Assembly: GCA_963803165.1 (NCBI GenBank)
Contig: CAWDLK010000002.1
Coordinates: 248,001 to 312,000 of the forward strand
Direction: 5' to 3'
DNA length: 64,000 nucleotides
Origin: Changshengia sp963803165
GTDB lineage: Bacteria; Chloroflexota; Dormibacteria; Aeolococcales; Aeolococcaceae
The position numbers were made by a program, and so were the translations under genes. Positions 20,345-27,686 of this stretch are shown one piece after another (position 1 is the stretch's first letter; each line of letters starts with the position of its first letter). Below the pieces are notes generated by a model that saw nothing but the letters and a program-made list of their open reading frames with translations, ran no database searches and was not told the origin of the DNA.

Positions 20345-20875
20345 GTGGCTGCCGGGGACTTGATTCGCAACGTGAACCGAGTCGGCGAGCACGTCACGGG
20401 TGAGGAGCCTGGGGTCGACGACTTGGTCAGCGAGCCGGCGCTCATCCAGCTCCGCGGAATTCCCGAACCTGGCGAGGGTGGCATTACCCAGCGCCGACCC
20501 ACCAATGACACCGAGGCCGAAGGCCGGCCCACCGCCCCCGCTTCCCCGGCGGCTACGCGGGCGATCCTTGCCGAGTTGGATCGTGCGATCACCGGCATCG
20601 TGAGCGCGAGGGCGGCCCTGGGGGTCTTGGCAACCTCGGGATCTGCTGCCAGTTCCCTATCGCAGCCGGCGGGATGGGGACGGCTCTGCGCCCGGGAGCG
20701 ACAGGTCGCCCACCGGCTGGCGGCTGGGGAGAGCGACCGGGAGGTTGCCCACGCCCTCGGCATCAGCGTCGCCACAACCAAGAGCCACGTTCGTGCGGTG
20801 CTGGCCGCGCTAAGCCTCCGCTCCCGCTGGGAGGTGCGCCACGTCCTCAGACCGTCCTTTGAAGACGATTCGTGA
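20345..20875 (+). CDS. LuxR/FixJ-type HTH regulator without a visible sensor domain
   Basis: A 176-residue protein starting at GTG 20345 behind AGGAGG. The last 60 residues form a GerE-type DNA-binding domain: LCARERQVAHRLAAGESDRE, then HALGISVATTKSHVRAVLAAL. The first 110 residues are low in hydrophobic residues and rich in Pro, Ala, Glu and Thr. They lack the Asp pocket of a receiver domain and show no autoinducer-binding features, so activity may be set by expression level or a partner protein. It precedes the genes for small secreted proteins in the same direction and could regulate them; this is inference from position only. Confidence 0.7.
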   Translation: MAAGDLIRNVNRVGEHVTGEEPGVDDLVSEPALIQLRGIPEPGEGGITQRRPTNDTEAEGRPTAPASPAATRAILAELDRAITGIVSARAALGVLATSGSAASSLSQPAGWGRLCARERQVAHRLAAGESDREVAHALGISVATTKSHVRAVLAALSLRSRWEVRHVLRPSFEDDS

Positions 20876-20992
20876 AATGGAGCCGCCACGCTGATACGAT
20901 TCACCATGGTGATCCAAGGGTCGGATCGTCGGCTCCTTCTTGATGCCGGGCGGAAGTAGGGGCGCTGCGGAGCCCGGTTGAGGGACTACGTT

Positions 20993-21226
20993 GTGAGGCA
21001 CCCTCTGAGGATTATTGGTGTCGCACTCATCACCGTCTCAGCGGCGCTGGTACTCACCGGATCGTCCCAGGGAGCTCTCGGTGCCGCTTCGCCAACCCCC
21101 CCTTCCGGTGTTGCCCCATGGGGCGGCGCATCGGCTTGCCCTATCCCGTGGCCGGCATACCCCTCCCTGCCATGCAGGATGTACACCGTCACTGCGACCG
21201 GGCCCGCCGGAACAGCTAGCCCGTAG
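20993..21226 (+). CDS. Small secreted Cys/Pro protein, copy 1
   Basis: A 77-residue precursor from GTG 20993 (or a TTG 15 bases earlier). It has a basic start (VRHPLR), a hydrophobic core (IIGVALITVSAALVLTG) and a likely signal peptidase site after GALGA. The mature part of about 45 residues has SGVAPWGGASACPIPWPAYP and SLPC, then a short polar tail. It is paralogous to the next gene, where the same landmarks occur in the same order. Two cysteines could form one disulfide. No family known. A perfect 30-bp palindrome follows 8 bases after the stop. Confidence 0.55.
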   Translation: MRHPLRIIGVALITVSAALVLTGSSQGALGAASPTPPSGVAPWGGASACPIPWPAYPSLPCRMYTVTATGPAGTASP

Positions 21227-21234
21227 GCTCCGGG

Positions 21235-21264
21235 ATCACTCGACGAACTAGTTCGTCGAGTGAT
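21235..21264. terminator. Perfect 30-bp palindrome after the first small secreted gene
   Basis: Arms ATCACTCGACGAACT and AGTTCGTCGAGTGAT (15 bp each) meet without a spacer. As RNA it would fold into a long hairpin right after the stop codon, but no T-run follows, so it may be a terminator of unusual kind, an mRNA end-protecting hairpin or a protein-binding site. Confidence 0.5.
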
Positions 21265-21383
21265 TGTAAATCGGGAGCGCGACCTGATACGGTCCCGCGT
21301 AGTCATCCGCTGACCAGATGGCCGACCCCTCGCTTGATGCCGGGACGGGATAGGGGTCCATGAGAGGCCCGGGTGAGGGCACG

Positions 21384-21611
21384 ATGAGACACTCTCGTTG
21401 GTTCGCGACTTTAGCGATACTTGCCGTGCCCGCGACGCTCCTGCTCACTGGGTCCCAGGCGGCCTTTGCTGCCCCCTCACCCACCACCCCCTCCTCCGCA
21501 GTTGCTCCCTGGGGTAGTTCGCCAGCGTGCTCTTACCAGCTGCCAGCATACCCCTCGCTCCCGTGCTCACAGTTCTCCATCTCAGCGACACCGCCTGCCA
21601 AGGGCAACTAA
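21384..21611 (+). CDS. Small secreted Cys/Pro protein, copy 2
   Basis: A 75-residue precursor starting at ATG 21384 (MRHSRW), which aligns with GTG of copy 1 (VRHPLR). Signal peptide: FATLAILAVPATLLLTG with cleavage after QAAFA. The mature part holds SSAVAPWGSSPACSYQLPAY and PSLPC, the same APWG-Cys-PAYPSLPC pattern as copy 1. Upstream DNA also repeats (CTTGATGCCGGG at both loci), so a unit of roughly 390 bases has been duplicated. The TAA at 21609 is followed in the same frame by 122 further codons that look like the rest of a larger secreted protein. Confidence 0.55.
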   Translation: MRHSRWFATLAILAVPATLLLTGSQAAFAAPSPTTPSSAVAPWGSSPACSYQLPAYPSLPCSQFSISATPPAKGN

Positions 21612-21980
21612 GCGGCTGCTGGGCCCGACATCTCAGTCGGAAACGAAAACTGCGTGCTCGCTCCGTACAACCCCTTCATCTCCCCCGGCAACTCCATAAA
21701 CGCCCTGTCGGCCTTCTACTGCAATGTCAACATCGAGTATGGCTTGACATCATGCGCTCAGATATATCTTGGGGCTTGGGTCAATTGGGCCTGCGGCACT
21801 AATGCGGGCTTCCCGACCGAATCGGCGTCGCAGGATACGACTGTGGGGTGCGGCTCGAACAATGAGTACATGTGGCGAACCTATGCGTCACTGATCATCA
21901 TCTGGCCACCTGGCTCTAACCCTGACTTAGATCTGGTAAGCGGGCCGGGCAACGCATACTGGTACCCGTGTGCGCCATAG
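21612..21980 (+). pseudogene. In-frame continuation of small secreted protein copy 2 after a TAA
   Basis: Reading on past the TAA at 21609-21611 in the same frame gives 122 codons ending in TAG 21980. The translation looks like a real secreted domain with spaced cysteines and aromatic residues: NENCVLAPYNPFISPGNSIN, YCNVNIEYGLTSCAQIYLG, WVNWACGTNAG, TTVGCGSNNEYMW and GNAYWYPC. There is no good separate start near its beginning (GTG 21654 would lose part of it). Either a nonsense mutation has split a protein of about 198 residues, or the domain is read from an internal start. Function unknown. Confidence 0.5.
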
Positions 21981-22016
21981 GAGCATGTCGTTGGCTTGGT
22001 TAGTTCCGCCAGCCCA

Positions 22017-22279
22017 ATGAACGTAATGGGAGTTGGTTCCGTGCCGCCGGGCCGTGACCCGGCGGCAGTCGGACCGCCCGCTGACGTGATGGGGGTCGCT
22101 CTGGCCTGGAACCTGCTACTTGCGCAGACGAGCTCAACCGCCGTCTGGTTGGGTGCGGTGACCGTATTCCCCACGGGGGTCCTCGTTGACGTGCACGTGG
22201 CCACCAGCGATCCGATCGCGCCGGCTCAGGTCGGAATGCCGTCGGGATTAAGCGTGTTTCCTCACGCTGCGGCTGAGGA
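22017..22279 (+). pseudogene. 5' part of a gene split by the IS21 element
   Basis: The frame from about ATG 22017 encodes NLLLAQTSSTAVWLGAVTVF, then PTGVLVDVHVATSDPI, ending at the IS21 target site with ...AAED. Joining it to base 26085 across the element (one AGGA copy removed) restores an open frame through 26379, encoding about 190 residues in total. The joined protein resembles a hypothetical family common in Actinobacteria that has an N-terminal strand region and a C-terminal LWPLPQ motif. The exact start is uncertain; TTG 21996 and ATG 22026 are alternatives. Confidence 0.7.
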
Positions 22280-22462
22280 TGACGAGGCCGGGTGGAACTG
22301 ACCAGAGTTGCTGGCCGAAATTGACCAGGTGAGACCCCGGATGGAGATTGTCTGAAGGGTAGTCGATGATGCCTCCTGTCAGCAGGTATCAGACGTCGAG
22401 GTCGACCGGTTTCGGGCTTCTCAGGGCGTTGTAGCGGCAGGCGATCGGCGGGGCTGGAAGCT

Positions 22463-23254
22463 TCATGGCGTTCGCGGGGTGGCGGCCTTGCGGATCTGGT
22501 CGAGGTGGGCTCGGTGGGCCCGCATCCGGTACGACTCGCCGTCGATGGAGACGACGGTGGCACGGTGGAGGAGCCGGTCGAGCATCGCCGCCGCGACCAC
22601 GGAGTTGTCGTTGAAGATCTGCCCCCAGCTGGCGATGCTGCGGTTGGTGGTGAGCACGATGGAGCCCTTGAGGTAGCGCTGCGAGACCACCTGGAACAGA
22701 GCGGCGGCACCCTCGCTGGCCATGGGCAGGTAGCCCACCTCGTCGACGATGAGCAGACCGGGCCCAGCGTAGAAGCGCATGGTGGTAGCCCAGCGTCCCT
22801 CGATGGCGGCGCGGTGGCAGCGGGCCGCCAGATCGCTCGCGGTGGTGTAGTAGACGCGGTACCCGGCCTCCACCGCCTGATGGCCCAGCCCCACCGCCAA
22901 CATCGTCTTGCCCACGCCGGGTGGGCCGATGAAGAGCACGTTGGCAGCCTCTTCGACGAAACGCAGGGTGGCCAGCTCGTCGATCAGCTTGCGGTCGAGC
23001 CGGGGCTGGGCCTCGAAGTCGAAGTCGGTGAGATGCCAAGGAGCGGGCAGGCAGGCGAAGCGCCGCCGGCCGGCCAGGCGCCGCTCCTCGGTGCTGGCCA
23101 CCTCGACGCCCAGCAGTCGGGTCAAGAAGGCGCTGTGGCTGAGCTTCTCCGTGCTGGCGTGGTCGAGCTCGGTGGCCAGAGCCTCGGCGGCCGCGGTCAG
23201 ACGGAGGTACGTGAGGTGGCCCCGGAGTTGCTGGTACACGCTCTGCTCGCTCAT
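22463..23254 (-). CDS. istB: IS21-family helper ATPase IstB
   Basis: AAA+ ATPase that assembles on target DNA and stimulates the IstA transposase. The 263-residue protein has an N-terminal helical DNA-binding region (MSEQSVYQQLRGHLTYLRLT) and then the ATPase core with Walker A GPPGVGKTMLA near residue 110 and Walker B LLIVDEVGYLP near 170. VLTTNRSIASWGQIF is the typical sensor segment and MLDRLLHRATVVSIDGESYR the C-terminal lid. Length is standard. Its ATG overlaps the istA stop in ATGA, as in most IS21 elements, so it is translated by coupling. Confidence 0.95.
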   Translation of the reverse strand: MSEQSVYQQLRGHLTYLRLTAAAEALATELDHASTEKLSHSAFLTRLLGVEVASTEERRLAGRRRFACLPAPWHLTDFDFEAQPRLDRKLIDELATLRFVEEAANVLFIGPPGVGKTMLAVGLGHQAVEAGYRVYYTTASDLAARCHRAAIEGRWATTMRFYAGPGLLIVDEVGYLPMASEGAAALFQVVSQRYLKGSIVLTTNRSIASWGQIFNDNSVVAAAMLDRLLHRATVVSIDGESYRMRAHRAHLDQIRKAATPRTP

Positions 23255-24534
23255 CGCGCCACCTCCGCCAGCTCGGCGTAGCGGCTGAGGTCGACGTTCA
23301 CCTCGGTCCCCTCCTGCCGCAGGGCGGCAGCCAGGGCCCGGGCCACCGGTCCGGGCGGGCGGTTCTCCTTGCGCCGGCACGGCCGTGCCGTGGTGAAGGC
23401 GCTGAGCACCGCGGCCTCCAGGGCGGCATGGTGGTCCGCCGAGCGGACCAGCACCCCCGCCCCGGCGGGGGCAGCTCGATGATGGGCCAGCACCGAACCG
23501 TTGGCGGCGACCACCTCGACCACCCCGGAGCCGAGCCGCATCCGGACCACCACCTGGTGCTCCACCAGCTCCGGCGCGACCGAGTAGCGGTTGCCCTGGA
23601 AGGCCACCAGCGCCGAAGCAGACACCCGCCGCTTCACCTCCAGGGTCGCCGGGTAGGGCTGGACCGGCAATGGCCGCAGCGGTTCCCCGGCCGCGACCTC
23701 GCGCACGGTGGCCGCCCCGCGCTCCAGCCCGTCGGCGATCTCGACGCAGAACCTGTCGAAGTCGCGCTGGGCGTCGGCCACGTCGTGCACCTCGGCCGTC
23801 CGCCACCACCGCTGGGCGGCGAAGCGGTTGCGACTCTCCACCACCCCCTTGCGATTGCCCCGCCGCGGCGGGCAGATGTCCACGCCCACCCCATAGTGCT
23901 TGGCCACCGCCGCGAAGCTGGCCAGCACGGCGCCGGTGGCCGGCGAGCAGACAGCCGAGGTCCGGTCGAAGCGCCAGCGCCGGGTCGTGCCTCCCAGCCG
24001 GCGCAGCACCCGGTCGATGCCGTCGACGAGCGCCGGCTGCTCCTCGTTGTCGCAGAAGACCCCGCGCATCCTGCCGCTGTGGGCCAGCGAGCCGACCAGC
24101 AGGTGAGCCTGGCCACCCCAGGGAGCCGGCAGCTCCAGGAAGTCCCACTGGGTCTCCTCGCCGGCGGGATGACTGATCTCGGTCGTCGGCCGGCCCCGGA
24201 CCCCGGCACAGGCCTCGCAGTGCGGCCGCAGCTGGTGGTGGCGGATCGCCCCCGTGAAGCTCGAGTACGCCCCGGCATAGCCGAGCCGGCGCACTTCGTC
24301 CCAGAGCGCCGTCGCCCAGACGTGCGGATCCTCCCGCAGTCGCTCGGTCACATACGCCAGGTACGGCGCCAGCGGGTCCGGGGCCGACCGGCGGCGCTCG
24401 CCCGGCTGTCGGGCACCCCGGATGTACGCCCTGATCGTGTTCCGGCTCCGGCCCAGGTGCCGGGCGATGGCTGAGATCGTCCAGCCGCGGTGGTGAAGGG
24501 CAGTGACCTCCACGTCTTCCTCCCATGTCAGCAT
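23251..24534 (-). CDS. istA: IS21-family transposase IstA
   Basis: DDE transposase of 427 residues. An N-terminal HTH (about residues 10-40, VTALHHRGWTISAIARHLGR followed by SRNTIRAYIRG) binds the element ends. The RNase H-fold core follows with Asp in EETQWDFLELP and Glu in NRKGVVESRNRF; the middle Asp is probably in RFDRTSAV. The C-terminal part carries YSVAPELVEHQVVVRM, the usual beta-barrel. ATG 24534 (MLTWEEDVEV) is chosen because this is the typical IS21 start; upstream codons in frame lie in the element's left end. The nested IS256 sits about 100 bases upstream and may separate istA from its promoter. Confidence 0.93.
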   Translation of the reverse strand: MLTWEEDVEVTALHHRGWTISAIARHLGRSRNTIRAYIRGARQPGERRRSAPDPLAPYLAYVTERLREDPHVWATALWDEVRRLGYAGAYSSFTGAIRHHQLRPHCEACAGVRGRPTTEISHPAGEETQWDFLELPAPWGGQAHLLVGSLAHSGRMRGVFCDNEEQPALVDGIDRVLRRLGGTTRRWRFDRTSAVCSPATGAVLASFAAVAKHYGVGVDICPPRRGNRKGVVESRNRFAAQRWWRTAEVHDVADAQRDFDRFCVEIADGLERGAATVREVAAGEPLRPLPVQPYPATLEVKRRVSASALVAFQGNRYSVAPELVEHQVVVRMRLGSGVVEVVAANGSVLAHHRAAPAGAGVLVRSADHHAALEAAVLSAFTTARPCRRKENRPPGPVARALAAALRQEGTEVNVDLSRYAELAEVAR

Positions 24535-24633
24535 GCGGGGGGGCTCCTTGTGGCGACGGTTGGTGAGAACACCCGTCAGCTTCGGGGAGCCCTTCCCTGT
24601 TTGGTGGACAACGGCCCACCCGGGAGGCTCAGA

Positions 24634-26021
24634 GGCCGCGTCTGTCAAGGTGGTGTAAGAGAGACGGACGCCATCCGGCGTCGTCCGGCTCGTTCACGCT
24701 GCTGCGGTGATCGCGGGCACGCCCTCCGTGTCGATGGTGGTGTAGGTCTTGGTGAGCGACTCGGCGCTCATGTAGCGGCGGGCCACTGCCCACTCGTCGT
24801 TCTGCTCGGCGAGCACGGCTCCGACCAGGCGGATGACCGCGTCGCGGTTGGGGAAGATGCCGACCACGTCGGTGCGTCGACGGAGCTCCTTGTTGAGCCG
24901 CTCCTGGGGGTTGTTGGACCAGATCTGCCGCCAGTGCTCCTTGGGGAAGGCGGTGAAGGCCAGCAGGTCGGGCGTCGCCTCCTCGAGCAGATCGGCCGCC
25001 CGCGGGAAGCGCTCGCGGAGCTGCTCCACGATCCGGCCGTGCTGGGCCCAGGTCGACGCGGCGTCGGGCTGGGCGAAGGTGGAGCGCACCAGGGTGGCCA
25101 CCACGGCCTGTGCCGATCGGGGCACCCGGCTCAGCAGGTTGCGCATGAAGTGGGTCCGGCACCGCTGCCAGCTGGCGCCGTCGAGGATGGCGGCGATGGC
25201 GTTCTTGAGCCCCTCGTGGGCGTCGGAGATCACCAGCCGGACCCCACGCAGCCCCCGGGCCACCAGGCCCCGCAGGAAGGCCGTCCAGGCGGCTCCATCC
25301 TCGGCGCTGACCACGTCGACGCCGAGGATCTCCCGCTTGCCCTCGGCGGTCACCCCGGTCGCCACCACCGCGCAGACGTTGACGATCCGGCCGTCCTCGC
25401 GGACCCGCTGGGTCAGGGCGTCGACCCAGAGGTAGGGGTAGCCGGCAGGGTCCAGGGGGCGGTTGCGGAAGCTCGCCACCATCGGGTCCAGCTCCTGGGC
25501 CATGGCGCTCACCTGGGACTTGCTCAGCCGCTCGATGCCGAGCGTCCGGACCAGCCCCTCGACCCGGCGGGTGGAGACGCCGCGGACATAGCACTCGGCC
25601 ACCACCGCCACCAGGGCCCGCTCCGATCGGCGGCGCTGCTCCAGCAGCCAGTCCGGGAAGTAGCTGCCCGAGCGCAGCTTGGGGATGGCCAGATCGATCG
25701 TGCCCGTCCGCGTGTCCCAGGTCCGCTCCCGGTACCCGTTGCGGGAGTTCACCCGCTCCGGGGTCCGCTCGCCATAGCCGGCCCCGCAGAGGGCGTCCGC
25801 CTCGGCGCTCATCAGCGTGCCGGCGAAGGTCGTGATCATCTCCCGCAACAGGTCGGCGTCAGCCGCCTCCACCTGCTTGCGGAACCAGGTCAGGGCATCC
25901 ATGCTGGGTGTGGCCACCGTCGTCTCCTCGAGGTTGGTGAAGCTTCCTCAAAGGATGGCGGTGGTCTCTCTCTTTGTGGGGACCCTCAGGCTCCTCGTAC
26001 ACCACGTCCCTGGACGCTAAC
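24634..26021 (-). mobile_element. IS256-family insertion sequence (copy 1), nested in the IS21 element
   Basis: Exactly 1388 bp between two 8-bp direct repeats GGCTCAGA (24626-24633 and 26022-26029). Its ends are inverted repeats of about 28 bp, matching at 18 positions, with the inner part GTGGTGTA plus GAG identical or nearly so. Both size and 8-bp duplication fit IS256. It lies between the istA start and the far end of the IS21 element, so it arrived after the IS21 insertion. Confidence 0.93.
24694..25917 (-). CDS. IS256-family transposase (copy 1)
   Basis: Mutator-type DDE transposase of 407 residues. The catalytic residues are in YLWVDAL (first Asp), VRLVISDAHEGLKNAI (second Asp, the family signature) and NPQERLNKELRRRTDVVGIFPN (Glu). 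SWQRCRTHFMRNLL is the conserved Cys/His segment. Full length and apparently intact. It is clearly different in sequence from the second IS256 transposase of the island (27727-28926), so the two arrived separately. Confidence 0.95.
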   Translation of the reverse strand: MATPSMDALTWFRKQVEAADADLLREMITTFAGTLMSAEADALCGAGYGERTPERVNSRNGYRERTWDTRTGTIDLAIPKLRSGSYFPDWLLEQRRRSERALVAVVAECYVRGVSTRRVEGLVRTLGIERLSKSQVSAMAQELDPMVASFRNRPLDPAGYPYLWVDALTQRVREDGRIVNVCAVVATGVTAEGKREILGVDVVSAEDGAAWTAFLRGLVARGLRGVRLVISDAHEGLKNAIAAILDGASWQRCRTHFMRNLLSRVPRSAQAVVATLVRSTFAQPDAASTWAQHGRIVEQLRERFPRAADLLEEATPDLLAFTAFPKEHWRQIWSNNPQERLNKELRRRTDVVGIFPNRDAVIRLVGAVLAEQNDEWAVARRYMSAESLTKTYTTIDTEGVPAITAAA

Positions 26022-26080
26022 GGCTCAGACCCTGGTCAGTTTCGCCCAGCAGGTCTGATCAGTTTCGCTCAGCGTCGTCA

Positions 26081-26379
26081 AGGACGGTCTTGGAATCGGC
26101 TTTCGCGTCGCAGACGGCACGCTCGCCACGGCTGGCTCGCTGGGTAGGTCGGCTGGCGGGGATGGGGCGGGGTTCGATCTCCGAGCATCGAGCGGAAGCG
26201 ACGGGAGACTCTGGAAGCTCACGTACTGGTTGTGGCCTCTTCCGCAGGAGGGTCAGTTGGCGGTGCTGCTAACGTGGCCATCTCGCGATATCACGCTCAG
26301 TCAACTTGCCCTTGACAGCGCTCAAGTGATCGCGGCCGCGGGTGGGTGCCGGAGGCTGTGGGCCCCTGACGGCGGATGA
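26081..26379 (+). pseudogene. 3' part of the gene split by the IS21 element
   Basis: After the second AGGA copy the frame GGT-CTT-GGA continues the left part without shift: LGIGFRVADGTLATAGSLGR, then SGSDGRLWKLTYWLWPLPQE, LAVLLTWPSRDITLSQLALD and a final AAAGGCRRLWAPDGG before TGA 26377-26379. The pattern GVRFADG ... LWLWPLP ... is that of an uncharacterised actinobacterial protein family. It has no start of its own. The element is therefore a knockout insertion. Confidence 0.75.
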
Positions 26380-26846
26380 GGTTGCGAGGCCGGCGAAGCG
26401 TCGAAGGCGACGCTCCGCCGGCCGCAGACCCTGACGGGCGGCGATCGTCGGACCCGTCGGGGTGGGCGTGGTGCCGCGTCGGGATCGCCGACGACGACGA
26501 CGGCACGGCCCCGGGCGACGACGCCAGCGCCAGGCGCGCCCTTGCCGTGCTCACCCGGGAGGGACGATGGCCAGCGCTCCCCGTCGACACCGGGTCGTGG
26601 CGTGCCTGCCCTTGAGCGGCACGCTACCGATATCGTCGCCAAGCTCCGCCAATCCGTGATCACCCAGTTCCGCCGTTCCATGGTCATCCACTGGCGCCGC
26701 CAACATCCGGTCGTCGGGCCAGACGCTGTTAGCAGAACTACGCGGGAAACGGCCCGAGAACCTTTTTATCTCAACCACTTCCTAACGTGGCAGGCGGCCG
26801 GTGCTTTGCGCCTTCATTCACGAGGCAGATGGAACCGGGCCCGCCG
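26380..26846. other. Gene-free stretch between split gene and toxin gene
   Basis: About 470 bases with no convincing gene on either strand; short frames have arginine- and proline-rich translations typical of shadows. The right end (26749-26832) holds the first copy of a repeat described separately. Confidence 0.5.
26749..26832 (+). repeat. Imperfect direct repeat, copy A (left of the toxin-antitoxin pair)
   Basis: Shares long stretches with 27605-27686: CTATC/TTATC then CAACCA, TTCCTAACGTGG, AGGCGGCC, TGCTT and GAGGCAGATGG occur in the same order and spacing. The two copies are in direct orientation and enclose the toxin-antitoxin genes, about 855 bases apart. Confidence 0.6.
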
Positions 26847-27161
26847 TCACGGCTGCTCGAAGATCGCGTGACCGCCGACGCGCCGCCAACGAACGCAGGC
26901 GTCGCCCGAGGCGAGCGTCCTCCACTCCCAGGTGGCCCGTCCGTCTGGACCGGCGAAACTCCAGGTCATCTCGAAAACGCCCGGAGCGCCCCTCAGCGCC
27001 TTGATCCGAAGCCGGGCCGGCCACCGGGCCCCTCGGTCGGCGGCGCGTACGTCACAGGCGGGGCCGAAGCTGGTCAGCACGACGTCTCGGAACCGGCGCC
27101 TTTCCTCGGCTGTCAACCTTCTCAGATCGGCCTCGAATGCCGGGGAGGTCTCGTACTTCAC
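26847..27161 (-). CDS. RelE/ParE-like toxin
   Basis: A 104-residue protein beginning at GTG 27161, which overlaps the antitoxin stop in GTGA. The fold signature is that of small RelE-type toxins: VKYETSPAFEADLRRLTAEE, then PARLRIKALRGAPGVFEMTW and a final strand WRRVGGHAIFEQP. The middle part (CDVRAADRGARWP) is an insertion compared with minimal RelE. Such toxins cleave mRNA at the ribosome or poison gyrase; which applies cannot be told. An upstream in-frame start would lie inside the antitoxin gene and is rejected. Confidence 0.75.
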   Translation of the reverse strand: MKYETSPAFEADLRRLTAEERRRFRDVVLTSFGPACDVRAADRGARWPARLRIKALRGAPGVFEMTWSFAGPDGRATWEWRTLASGDACVRWRRVGGHAIFEQP

Positions 27162-27454
27162 GCGTCCAGCGAGTCGATGAAGTTCGCGAACTCCTCCGTG
27201 GTCCCATGCATGCGGCCCTCGCCTCGTGCGTACTGCTCTTCCGCCTCGCGCTCCATCGCCTGCCACCGCTCGGACCAGAACCAGCGCTGGTCAGCCGGAA
27301 CCGGAAGAGTCGAGCGAAGCTCGAGGACGCTGTCATCCCGCTCGACCAGCTCCAGCTGGGCTCCGGGCTCGTCGAGGTGGAGCCGTCGACGGACGGCGGC
27401 CGGCAGGGAGATCGTCCCCTTCGCTTGGACGGTGACGTAATGGGTCGTAGCCAT
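27158..27454 (-). CDS. AbrB/PrlF-type antitoxin
   Basis: A 98-residue protein with an N-terminal AbrB hairpin domain (TTHYVTVQAKGTISLPAAVR, RRLHLDEPGAQLELVERDD) and a C-terminal helical tail (EEQYARGEGRMHGTTEEFAN, ending FIDSLDA) suited to bind a toxin. It is the first gene of a two-gene unit with the RelE-like gene. It is unrelated in detail to the AbrB-type antitoxin at 16.9 kb. Upstream DNA is AT-rich for the region (AGAATATCAGAATAGCGGAAATATC) and may hold its promoter. Confidence 0.8.
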   Translation of the reverse strand: MATTHYVTVQAKGTISLPAAVRRRLHLDEPGAQLELVERDDSVLELRSTLPVPADQRWFWSERWQAMEREAEEQYARGEGRMHGTTEEFANFIDSLDA

Positions 27455-27604
27455 ATGAGCAGAATATCAGAATAGCGGAAATATCGCAAAGCTGGCGGTT
27501 AGCTTGTGTCCGGCCCCCCGAAGACTGTTCCACCACGGGTGTCGTCGTCGCGAGTTGTGTTGGGGCGAGAGGTGGGAGCCAGGCCTTGGCGGCTGATGAC
27601 CACC

Positions 27605-27686
27605 AGCCCGGAGGACTCTCTATCCCAACCATTTCCTAACGTGGGAGGCGGCCCCTGCTTGGCAGCATGGTTGATGAGGCAGATGG
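27605..27686 (+). repeat. Imperfect direct repeat, copy B (left end of second IS256 element)
   Basis: Counterpart of 26749-26832. Its last part overlaps the presumed left end of the second IS256 element (GAGGCAGATGGTGTA), so the repeat may combine element end and target-flank sequence from an older insertion of a related element at copy A. Confidence 0.6.

Larger units (their letters stand above)
22280..26080 (-). mobile_element. IS21-family insertion sequence, carrying a nested IS256-family element
   Basis: It contains istA and istB on the minus strand. Ends are imperfect inverted repeats: 22281-22305 (GACGAGGCC...ACTGACCAG) matches the reverse complement of 26079-26055 at 19 of 25 positions, and the match continues inward through CGAAAYTGACCAGG. 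A 4-bp target duplication AGGA lies at 22276-22279 and 26081-26084. Without the inner element and its extra 8 bases the length is about 2.4 kb, normal for IS21. The insertion splits a chromosomal gene in frame. Confidence 0.88.
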
